From the NCBI GenBank assembly GCA_020025795.1, contig JAHHRK010000047.1:1-11457 (forward strand): DNA of 11,457 bases. The letters run 5' to 3'. This document shows, one piece after another, positions 1-6,303 of this stretch; positions within the stretch are counted from its first letter, which is position 1; each line of letters begins with the position of its first letter. The notes under the pieces were generated by a model. The model searched no databases and was not told the DNA's origin. It saw only the letters and a list, made by a program, of their open reading frames with translations. The position numbers and the translations under genes are program-made. This DNA is from Faecalibacterium sp. (GTDB taxonomy: Bacteria; Bacillota; Clostridia; Oscillospirales; Ruminococcaceae).

Positions 1-128
1 GCCAAAATCAAAAGTGGGCCGTCCGTAGTAAACACCGCATCGCGCTGCATGGGGTTCAGGCGGCCAAATTGCTTTTCAATATAACAGTCCCTCAGCTTCA
101 GGAACTCCGTAGTATAGTCCATAGACAT
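1..128 (-). CDS. UvrD/PcrA-type superfamily 1 helicase, N-terminal fragment (cut by window edge)
   Basis: Only the first 42 codons lie in the window; the gene runs off the left edge. The translation contains FGRLNPMQRDAV at about residues 21-32, followed by DGPLLIL. This matches the Q motif and the strand leading into Walker A of UvrD/PcrA/Rep helicases (typically LNPEQ..AV..., GPLLILAGAGSGKT). Such enzymes are ATP-driven 3'-5' DNA translocases used in excision repair and replication-fork clearing. The Walker A motif itself is outside the window. The ATG at 128 is chosen because AAAGGTG lies 8 bases upstream on the minus strand; a second in-frame ATG at 122 has poorer spacing. The gene has its own promoter and is separated from the decarboxylase operon by a terminator. 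An AddA-like or other UvrD-family member cannot be excluded from so short a piece. Confidence 0.8.
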   Translation of the reverse strand, partial: MSMDYTTEFLKLRDCYIEKQFGRLNPMQRDAVFTTDGPLLIL

Positions 129-168
129 GGGAGACACACCTTTCTTTATCCATAAATTATCACCTTAC

Positions 169-177
169 AGTATAGCA
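169..177 (-). promoter_or_regulatory. Extended -10 promoter of the UvrD-like gene
   Basis: The minus strand reads TGCTATACT, an extended -10 element (TGnTATACT, five of six matches to TATAAT), about 40 bases upstream of the start codon at 128. No good -35 hexamer stands 17 bases upstream, which is usual for extended -10 promoters. It is the only plausible promoter between the upstream terminator and the gene. Confidence 0.5.
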
Positions 178-273
178 CACACCATGCCATAGTTCTATAA
201 AAAGTAGTTATCTAACACAGTGTTTTTATAATCTGCTTGATTGATGGATACCGAGCAGAAGCACCTTACACGC

Positions 274-304
274 AAAAAAAGCCGCCCGCTTTTCAGCGGA
301 CGGC
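274..304 (-). terminator. Intrinsic terminator of the decarboxylase operon
   Basis: On the minus strand a 9-bp GC-rich stem (GCCGTCCGC / GCGGGCGGC, one G-T pair) closes a 6-base loop and runs directly into seven T residues. It begins 13 bases after the stop codon of the beta-subunit gene. It is a textbook rho-independent terminator and isolates the operon from the UvrD-like gene downstream. Confidence 0.93.
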
Positions 305-317
305 TTTTGAAAAGGCA

Positions 318-1526
318 TTAGCCAAAAATGTTGATCAGAATACCTGCAGCAACAGCAGAACCAATAACACCAGCCACGTTGGGGCCCATAGCGTGCATCA
401 GCAGGAAGTTGGAAGGATTCTCCTGCTGGCCAACCTTCTGGGAAACACGAGCTGCCATAGGAACAGCAGAAACGCCTGCGGAACCAATCAGCGGGTTAAC
501 CTCACCGTGGGTGACCCAGCACATCAGCTTGCCGAACAGCACACCAGCTGCGGTACCGAAGCTGAATGCAATCAGGCCCAGCACAATGATGAACACGGTG
601 CGGAAGTTCAGGAAGGAGTTTGCGCTGGTGGTGCAGCCAACAGACAGTGCCAGGAAGATGGTGATGATGTTCATCAGCTCATTACCGGCGGTCTTCTGGA
701 TACGGTCCACAACGCCACATTCCTTCATCAGGTTGCCCAGCATCAGCATGCCGACCAGGACAGTAGAATCCGGAATGATCAGAGAAACCAAAATGGTACA
801 CATGATGGGGAACACGATACGCTCGGTCTTAGACACGGTGCGCAGCTGCTTCATCACGATCTTGCGCTCTTTATCCGTAGTCAATGCGCGCATGATAGGC
901 GGCTGAATAACAGGTACCAGCGCCATGTAACTATACGCCGCAACAGCGATACTGCCCAACAGTTCAGGTGCCAGAACCGAGGTAACAAAAATTGCGGTAG
1001 GGCCATCGGCGCCGCCGATGATAGAAATTGCAGCGCTCTGTGCCTGCGTGAAATCGACCAGACCGCTGGCAGTCAGCAGACGTGCGCCCATGTAAGTACC
1101 GAAAATACCAAACTGAGCAGCTGCACCCAGCAGCAGGCTCTTGGGGTTGGAAATCAGCGGTCCAAAGTCGGTCATCGTGCCGATGCCCAGGAAAATCAGC
1201 GGCGGATAAATGCCCAGCTTAACGCCCATGTACAACATATCCGCAAGGCCGCCGTTGTTTAGGATTTCCAACCACATGGGATGTTCCAGGCCGTCGGCCA
1301 CAAAGTATTCCATGTGAATAATGCCGCTGCCCGGCAGGTTTGCCAGGATCATGCCAAAAGCCATCGGCAACAGGATCAGAGGCTCGTACTGCTTCACGAT
1401 TGCCAGATACAGCAAAAAGCAGCCTACAACGATCATCACCAGGTACAGCAGGCCGCCTTCCTGGCCAAACTGTGCAAAACCGGAATTCTGAAAAATTCCC
1501 AACAGAGTATCAACAAACTGATTCAT
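318..1526 (-). CDS. oadB: Na+-translocating decarboxylase beta subunit (OadB/GcdB/MmdB family)
   Basis: This 402-residue polytopic membrane protein is the Na+-pumping subunit of biotin-dependent decarboxylases (oxaloacetate, methylmalonyl-CoA or glutaconyl-CoA), which couple decarboxylation of carboxybiotin to Na+ export. GGADGPTAIF (171-180) is the family's conserved region IIIa. Its Asp174, Tyr200, Asn344, Gly348, Ser353 and Arg360 have the same relative spacing as Asp203, Tyr229, Asn373, Gly377, Ser382 and Arg389, the functional residues of Klebsiella OadB. The length is normal for the short (non-enterobacterial) form. The start ATG has GGGAGGTG just upstream. It lies 15 bases after the gamma/delta gene and shares its promoter. 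The substrate cannot be told from this subunit; glutaconyl-CoA or methylmalonyl-CoA seems likely in Clostridia. No carboxyltransferase gene adjoins it. Confidence 0.95.
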   Translation of the reverse strand: MNQFVDTLLGIFQNSGFAQFGQEGGLLYLVMIVVGCFLLYLAIVKQYEPLILLPMAFGMILANLPGSGIIHMEYFVADGLEHPMWLEILNNGGLADMLYMGVKLGIYPPLIFLGIGTMTDFGPLISNPKSLLLGAAAQFGIFGTYMGARLLTASGLVDFTQAQSAAISIIGGADGPTAIFVTSVLAPELLGSIAVAAYSYMALVPVIQPPIMRALTTDKERKIVMKQLRTVSKTERIVFPIMCTILVSLIIPDSTVLVGMLMLGNLMKECGVVDRIQKTAGNELMNIITIFLALSVGCTTSANSFLNFRTVFIIVLGLIAFSFGTAAGVLFGKLMCWVTHGEVNPLIGSAGVSAVPMAARVSQKVGQQENPSNFLLMHAMGPNVAGVIGSAVAAGILINIFG

Positions 1527-1541
1527 TCTTTACACCTCCCA

Positions 1542-1895
1542 TTAAAACGGCGCCGTAACGTCGTCCGTACCTGCACGGCCCCAATTGTTCGAGGCACGCC
1601 GCACAGCACGCAAGGTGTATTTGCCACCAGACATGGCCGAAATCGCTGCCGCAATCACAGCTACGATTTCTGCGGAAATTCCTTTTTCCACTGCCGGGGC
1701 CGGTGCAGCATTGCTTGCCGCAGAGGCCTGGGGTGCCGCAGGCTGCGCTGTTTTCGCATCCTGGCCTTTTTTCTTGTCGTTCATCCGGTCGAAAATCTTG
1801 CCCTCGATCGTAATGATGAACATCAGCAGTACCAAGATTGCAAACACCAAAACGATGCCTGTTAGCATGACTACTACGTCAAAACTCAGATCCAT
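1542..1895 (-). CDS. oadG: Na+-pump decarboxylase small subunit (OadG/MmdD/GcdD-like gamma/delta subunit)
   Basis: A 117-residue protein. It has one N-terminal membrane helix (about 6-30), a charged stretch (EGKIFDRMNDKKKG), an Ala/Pro-rich flexible linker (about 47-70) and a conserved C-terminal block: ISAEIVAVIAAAISAM (73-88), then YTLRAVRR and NNWGRAG (104-109). This is the layout of the MmdD/GcdD delta subunits (107-115 residues), which hold the complex together. Classical OadG lacks the C-terminal (V)xxWxxAGR-like tail that MmdD and the small MmdE share. The start ATG has GGAGG 8 bases upstream. It is the first gene of the operon and is followed 15 bases later by the beta subunit. The Ala/Pro linker can resemble that of a biotin carrier, but no lysine in an AMKM biotinylation motif is present. 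Confidence 0.88.
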   Translation of the reverse strand: MDLSFDVVVMLTGIVLVFAILVLLMFIITIEGKIFDRMNDKKKGQDAKTAQPAAPQASAASNAAPAPAVEKGISAEIVAVIAAAISAMSGGKYTLRAVRRASNNWGRAGTDDVTAPF

Positions 1896-1933
1896 ACTTT
1901 TTTCCTCCGTTTCGATAACAACACTTACCCCGT

Positions 1934-1962
1934 ATTATATCGAAAAGATTGTTATTTTTCAA
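1934..1962 (-). promoter_or_regulatory. Sigma-A promoter of the decarboxylase operon
   Basis: On the minus strand TTGAAA (1962-1957) and a perfect TATAAT (1939-1934) are separated by 17 bases. The start codon of the small-subunit gene follows about 39 bases after the -10. The -35 and spacer are overlapped by an imperfect inverted repeat (GATTG / CAATC, plus-strand 1947-1964), which could be an operator. Confidence 0.85.
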
Positions 1963-2013
1963 TCAATATTTTCGACTAAAAACAGCCCTTTAAAAACGAA
2001 AAGTTTCCACATT

Positions 2014-3048
2014 TCAACGACGACGGCCCAAACGGGGGGTTGCATCCTTAAAACCAGTCTCCAATTCGCCGCCCATATCCAGGCATTTTGCGGTGCCCAA
2101 AGCAACACAGTTCACAGGGTCCGGCGCAACCTGCACATTGACTTTCAACTTTTCGGTCAGATACTCCGGCAGGCCGTGCAGCTGTGCGCCGCCGCCTGTC
2201 AGCATAACGCCGTTGCGGAAAATATCGCCTGCCAGTTCGGGCGGCGTTTTTTCCAGAACCTGATGCGCTGCAACGCCGATCTGCTCGGTCAGCATCATGA
2301 CAGGCTCATAAAAGTCCTCAGTCTTAACGGTCAAGCGCTGGGGCAGACCGGTAATCAGGCTGCGGCCCTTCAGTTCAAAGCTTTCCTTGTAGTCGGGGCG
2401 CTGGGGGCAGCAGGCTACACTGCACTTGAGCATTTCAACTGTACGCTGGCCAACAGCCACATTGAAATTGGTGCGCAAATACTTGATGATGGCATCGTCG
2501 TAGGTGTTGCCTGCCACCTTTACGCTGGTGGAAACTACCTTGCCTCCCAAACTCAGCACAGCAATATCGGTAGTGCCGCCGCCGATATCGATAATCATCT
2601 GGCCATCCGGGCGGCGGATATCCAGGTCGCTGCCCAATGCTGCTGCAATCGGCTCATCGATCAGATACACCTGACGCGCACCTGCTGCAATAACTGCTTC
2701 TACAACGGCATCGCTTTCCACGCCGGTAATAGCCGCAGGCACACATACTGCCACACGGGGCTTGACCAAACGGGAGTCGTACACTTTGTTTACAAAGCGG
2801 CAGATCATCTCACGGGTCAGGGTATGATCGCTGATAACGCCATCCTTCAGCGGAAAAATTGCGGAAATGTAGTTAGGGGTACGTCCCACCATTGCCAGTG
2901 CCTCGTCGCCTACTGCCAAAACGCCTTTGCGTCCATAGCGCGTATCGCAGGCAACAATGCTGGGCTGATTCAGAACGACTCCCTTTCCGGTCTGTGCGAT
3001 GATGACCGAGGTTGTACCCAGGTCGATACCAATGTCATATTGAGCCAT
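2014..3048 (-). CDS. mreB: MreB-family actin-like rod-shape protein
   Basis: A 344-residue bacterial actin of normal MreB length. It carries the actin/Hsp70 ATPase signatures in order: phosphate 1 DLGTT (9-13), RTPNYISAIFPLKDGVI (56-72), connect 1 DEPIAAALG (131-139), phosphate 2 DIGGGTTD (154-161), the MreB hallmark GRSLITGLP (228-236) and adenosine motif GVMLTGGGA (280-288). MreB polymers under the membrane guide the peptidoglycan elongation machinery. The start ATG has AAAGGA about 8 bases upstream. The gene is third in the recD2-comF operon, 29 bases after comF, and not with mreC/mreD. Divergent points are DLGTTSVII in place of the usual DLGTANTL-type phosphate loop, and three cysteines at 209, 213 and 214 in a stretch that is usually IGSxxP-like. 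It may be an MreB paralogue (Mbl/MreBH class). No clear terminator follows the stop codon. Confidence 0.9.
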   Translation of the reverse strand: MAQYDIGIDLGTTSVIIAQTGKGVVLNQPSIVACDTRYGRKGVLAVGDEALAMVGRTPNYISAIFPLKDGVISDHTLTREMICRFVNKVYDSRLVKPRVAVCVPAAITGVESDAVVEAVIAAGARQVYLIDEPIAAALGSDLDIRRPDGQMIIDIGGGTTDIAVLSLGGKVVSTSVKVAGNTYDDAIIKYLRTNFNVAVGQRTVEMLKCSVACCPQRPDYKESFELKGRSLITGLPQRLTVKTEDFYEPVMMLTEQIGVAAHQVLEKTPPELAGDIFRNGVMLTGGGAQLHGLPEYLTEKLKVNVQVAPDPVNCVALGTAKCLDMGGELETGFKDATPRLGRRR

Positions 3049-3077
3049 AATTCTTATCCTTTCCGCTTACAATCGCG

Positions 3078-3851
3078 TCAAAATACCAATTCATCTTCTT
3101 TGTTATATTCTGTTTGCCACTGGCTCGATGCCAGCGCAATGGCATATACACTTGCCGCACCGGCAGAAAGCAGCGCTTCTGCGCAGGCGGCAGCCGTTGC
3201 GCCTGTGGTAATCACATCATCTATCAACAGCACACGCATTCCCTCTACTGCGCAAACGTCGGACGGTGCAAACGCGTCCTCCACGTTTTCCAGCCGCTGC
3301 TTCAACGGCAGCCCGGCCTGTGGGCAAATGCTGCGTGTACGTTTCAGGGCATCTTCCTGTATGGGCAAATCCGTTGCCCATGCGATGGTTTGTGCCAGCA
3401 GGGACGGAACGTTATACCCTCTGCCCCAGCCGGACTTTGGCACCGGGACAATCACGTCCCACAAATCGGTTCCAGCCGATGCCCGTTCGGGCAAAATTAT
3501 ACCATATTTACTGTAAAAAGTACACCCGAGCAACGTTTTAGCGATAATTTCGCCCAAATCTCTTGCATACCAGCGGCGGCCATGATATTTCATTCCCAGC
3601 ACCGCATCCCGCACACCATCTTTGTAGCGATAAACCGCAGCCGCGCCGCTCAAGCGCTTGAAATAGTGGGTTTCCGGGTCAAGACTTGCATCTCGCAATT
3701 CCAGTGCCTGACATTTTTCTTTACAGTCCTCACATTCCGGCAGAAAGCCTATGACCTTGCTGCAAAAGGGACATCTTCTGGGAAAGATCCATTCCAATAC
3801 CGCGCGCCGTAGGATTTTCCGGTTGATGCGGGCCTCATCTGCTTTATTCAT
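3078..3851 (-). CDS. comF: ComF-family phosphoribosyltransferase-like protein
   Basis: A 257-residue protein. The N-terminal zinc-ribbon cysteines are CPFC (27-30) and C40-x2-C43-x3-C47. The C-terminal half is a type I phosphoribosyltransferase fold with PVPKSGWGRGYN (136-147), RTRSICPQ.LPLKQR..NV (171-190) and the PRPP loop VLLIDDVITTGAT (207-219). ComF/GntX proteins work in DNA uptake in competent bacteria and possibly in primosome-linked repair; the reaction is not settled. I start it at the ATG at 3851. The longer in-frame extension to 3950 lies wholly inside recD2 and reads as low-complexity nonsense, while the residues after MNKADEAR match the family's usual start just before the zinc ribbon. 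The start overlaps the end of recD2 by 8 bases, implying translational coupling. Confidence 0.92.
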   Translation of the reverse strand: MNKADEARINRKILRRAVLEWIFPRRCPFCSKVIGFLPECEDCKEKCQALELRDASLDPETHYFKRLSGAAAVYRYKDGVRDAVLGMKYHGRRWYARDLGEIIAKTLLGCTFYSKYGIILPERASAGTDLWDVIVPVPKSGWGRGYNVPSLLAQTIAWATDLPIQEDALKRTRSICPQAGLPLKQRLENVEDAFAPSDVCAVEGMRVLLIDDVITTGATAAACAEALLSAGAASVYAIALASSQWQTEYNKEDELVF

Positions 3852-6087
3852 GGTGCTTCTCCGCATACTGTGCGCGCATTTCTTCTGCGTGTGCCTGTTC
3901 TTCCAGCAACAGCTGGGCCAGGCCGCTGTAACGCAGATTCTGGCGTACATTGGCCGTCATGCGCTCCATAGTAGTATGTTGTCCCACCACCACGCAAAGT
4001 TTGCGCGCACGGGTCACTCCGGTATAAATCAGGTTGCGATAGCAAAGCCGTGCAGGCACTTCTGCCGCCGGGATCACAATTGCCGGGAACTCCGAGCCCT
4101 GACTCTTGTGGATGGTGACGGCGTAAGCAATCTCCAACTCTCGCAGGCTGTCTGCCGTATACACCATGCGTCGATCATCCATCAACACGACCATGGAACG
4201 GTCTCTCGGATTGATGGATTCCACAATACCAATATCACCGTTATAGGCACCTACGCCCTGTTCGCCGCCTTCGCGCTGCCAAATGATTTCGTAGTTGTTC
4301 CGCACCTGCATCACCTTGTCGCCGGGTCGGAACGTCCAGCCTCCGGCTTCCAGCTGCGGTTTGCCGCGCATAGGCGGATTCAAAATTTCCTGCAAGCGAA
4401 CATTCAGCGCCTGCGTGCCGCTCGGACCAATCTTAGTAGGGCATAGCACTTGAATATCGCGAATCGGGTCAAAGCCATAGCTTTTGGGCAGCCGTGTGGT
4501 CACCAAATCGCACACCAGCTGCTGACAGTATTCCCCGCTGGCCTCCATAAAAAAGTAGTCGTCTGTTTTGGTGCTTCGCTTCAGCGGTTCGCCCGTTACA
4601 ATACGGTGTGCATTTTCCACGATCAAGCTGCTTGCGGACTGGCGGAAAATCCGGTCCAGCCGCACCGTAGGGATCACGCCGGAGCGAATCACCTCGCCCA
4701 GAATATTGCCTGGGCCTACGCTGGGCAGCTGGTCCGCATCGCCCACCAGGATAATGCGGCAGGAGGAGCGCAGCGCTGCCAGCAGGCTTTGGAACAACTT
4801 TACATCCACCATACTCATCTCGTCCAGAATGAGCACTTCGCAGCGCAGCAGATTTTTTTCGTTATGAATAAACTGCACCGTTCCGCCGGAATAATCTACT
4901 TCCAGCAGACGATGAATCGTGCTTGCCTTGCGGCCTGTCAATTCGCTCAGGCGCTTGGCTGCACGCCCAGTCGGTGCACACAAGGCAACTCGTTTGGCCT
5001 CGTTTTCCAAAAGGCTGATAATGGCATTGACGGTGGTACTTTTACCGGTACCGGGGCCACCTGTCAGCACAAGGCAGCTTTCCCGCATTGCCATTTCGAT
5101 GGCCTGCCGTTGCAGCGGCGCATACGAAAAGCCCTGGCTCAATTCCAGGACCTGCAAACCGCGCTCAAAATGTCGCATGGACTGCTTGGGCCGCCGTGCC
5201 AGTTCCGCCAGGCGGCTGGCAATGTCCATTTCAGCCGAAAGCAAATCCGGCAAAAACAAGAACTCTGTATCGCCAAAGACCCGCTGGCTCACATCGCCAT
5301 GACCGATGCTCTCATCCAGAACAGACGTAATTTCTTCTGCCGGTTGGCCGATGAAAGCCGCCGTTGTTTTGATTAGACTGGCACGCGGCACACAGGTATG
5401 GCCATTATTTGCATTATGCCGCAGCGTATACAAAATCGCTGCACCCAAACGCAGCTGGCTGTCTTCTGCCAGGTGCATTTCTGCTGCAATTTTATCCGCA
5501 TGACGGAAAGTGATATGCAGTGGTTCGCCGCACAAAAGATAAGGATTCGCACGAATCGCGTCCAGCGCACTGGGGCCAAAGGTTTTATAGACTTCCACGG
5601 CGCGGGGTGCAGAAATATCATACTGGCCTAGCCAAGCCACGATTTCACGCACACCAAACATCCGGCGGAATTCGCTGCTGATGCGCGTTGCTTTTTCTGG
5701 TGTGATGCCTTTTAAAATCGTCAGCTGCTGCGGGTCATCCGCAATGATTTCCAAAGCGGCACTGCCGAATTTATCCATAATTTTTTTTGCGGTCGACACG
5801 CCGATATATGGCAGCGAGCCACTGGACAAAAACGAGAAGATTGCCTGCTCATCTCTCGGCATATCTGCCTCGCAGGTTTGCGCATGGAACTGCCGCCCGT
5901 AATTGGGGTGCATTTCAAATGTGCCGTGGCAAACGACGGTTTCTCCGATGTGTACCTCACCAACCGTGCCGCACACCACAAACAGCTCTCCGCCGCCGGA
6001 AAGCTCAAATACCGTATAACCTGTATCCTGATTTTCAAAAATCAGGCTTTCCACCTGGCCTTCCAGCCGAAGCAATTCCTGTTCCAG
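3844..6087 (-). CDS. recD2: RecD2-type superfamily 1B 5'-3' DNA helicase
   Basis: About 747 residues from the preferred start, close to B. subtilis RecD2 (YrrC, about 800). Numbering from that start: an N-terminal OB-like domain (LEGQVESLIF..), tandem helix-hairpin-helix segments (about 91-108 and 122-137), Walker A GGPGTGKST (343-351), motif II LILDEMSMVD (419-428), motif III GDADQLPSVG (449-458), motif IV FRQS (about 481-484), motif V TIHKSQGSEF (658-667) and motif VI YTGVTRARK (688-696). All helicase motifs are intact. RecD2 unwinds DNA 5'-3' without RecBC and takes part in repair and fork maintenance. The open frame reaches a TTG at 6195, but that codon lies inside the promoter -35. The best start is a CTG at 6087 with GGAGG 8 bases upstream, giving L/MEQELLRLEGQVE, where the family normally begins. 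First gene of recD2-comF-mreB. Confidence 0.93.
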   Translation of the reverse strand: MEQELLRLEGQVESLIFENQDTGYTVFELSGGGELFVVCGTVGEVHIGETVVCHGTFEMHPNYGRQFHAQTCEADMPRDEQAIFSFLSSGSLPYIGVSTAKKIMDKFGSAALEIIADDPQQLTILKGITPEKATRISSEFRRMFGVREIVAWLGQYDISAPRAVEVYKTFGPSALDAIRANPYLLCGEPLHITFRHADKIAAEMHLAEDSQLRLGAAILYTLRHNANNGHTCVPRASLIKTTAAFIGQPAEEITSVLDESIGHGDVSQRVFGDTEFLFLPDLLSAEMDIASRLAELARRPKQSMRHFERGLQVLELSQGFSYAPLQRQAIEMAMRESCLVLTGGPGTGKSTTVNAIISLLENEAKRVALCAPTGRAAKRLSELTGRKASTIHRLLEVDYSGGTVQFIHNEKNLLRCEVLILDEMSMVDVKLFQSLLAALRSSCRIILVGDADQLPSVGPGNILGEVIRSGVIPTVRLDRIFRQSASSLIVENAHRIVTGEPLKRSTKTDDYFFMEASGEYCQQLVCDLVTTRLPKSYGFDPIRDIQVLCPTKIGPSGTQALNVRLQEILNPPMRGKPQLEAGGWTFRPGDKVMQVRNNYEIIWQREGGEQGVGAYNGDIGIVESINPRDRSMVVLMDDRRMVYTADSLRELEIAYAVTIHKSQGSEFPAIVIPAAEVPARLCYRNLIYTGVTRARKLCVVVGQHTTMERMTANVRQNLRYSGLAQLLLEEQAHAEEMRAQYAEKHHE

Positions 6088-6093
6088 AGCTTT

Positions 6094-6103
6094 CCCCTCC
6101 CCC
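6094..6103 (-). promoter_or_regulatory. Ribosome binding site that points to a CTG start for recD2
   Basis: The minus strand reads GGGGGAGGGG followed by AAAGCT and then CTG at 6087. Counting from the GGAGG core, the spacing to CTG is 8 bases, which is ideal. Other in-frame candidates fit poorly: GTG at 6105 lies upstream of the purine tract, and TTG at 6075 is 20 bases away. Confidence 0.6.
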
Positions 6104-6166
6104 ACTTGCACAAGGCCATCACAGCCGTATTTTTTCCGATACGATTCGATTTTAACATTCTTACTT

Positions 6167-6195
6167 ATTATAGTAAAAACAAAGGCCAGAAACAA
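6167..6195 (-). promoter_or_regulatory. Promoter of the recD2-comF-mreB operon
   Basis: On the minus strand a perfect TATAAT (6172-6167) stands 17 bases after TTGTTT (6195-6190, three of six matches to TTGACA). Predicted transcription would begin near 6160, leaving a leader of about 70 bases before the CTG at 6087. This promoter rules out starts upstream of about 6160 for recD2. Confidence 0.7.
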
Positions 6196-6207
6196 GCACC
6201 GACAACG

Positions 6208-6250
6208 AAAAAACAGGCCGCCGATACGCTTTTCAAACGTATCGGCGGCC
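6208..6250 (-). terminator. Intrinsic terminator of the lipoprotein gene at 6304-6951
   Basis: A perfect 13-bp stem (GGCCGCCGATACG and its complement, 6216-6228 with 6238-6250) has a 9-base loop. On the minus strand it is followed by TG and six T residues (6213-6208). It lies about 54 bases after the lipoprotein stop codon and upstream of the recD2 promoter, so it separates the two units. Confidence 0.93.
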
Positions 6251-6303
6251 CGCCTGGTTTCAGCAATGCTTTTTCCTGTTGTGCGCGATAAAACGCGCTG
6301 CTT

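Noticed and set aside
237..1262. Plus-strand open frame of 341 codons opposite the beta-subunit gene
   Set aside because: It crosses the operon terminator hairpin, has no ribosome site and encodes a Gln/His/Asn-rich sequence typical of antisense frames.
1585..3516. Plus-strand open frame of 643 codons antisense to mreB and the small decarboxylase subunit
   Set aside because: It lies opposite well-recognised genes, has no ribosome site and gives a protein rich in Cys, His, Asn and Gln with no family resemblance; it is a shadow produced by the codon bias of the minus-strand genes.
3078..3950. Longer comF beginning at 3950
   Set aside because: The extra 33 residues lie inside recD2, resemble no ComF N-terminus and lack a reason to be translated; the ATG at 3851 is the natural start.
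6088..6195. recD2 starting at TTG 6195
   Set aside because: The codon lies within the -35 hexamer of the operon promoter, so it would not be in the mRNA.
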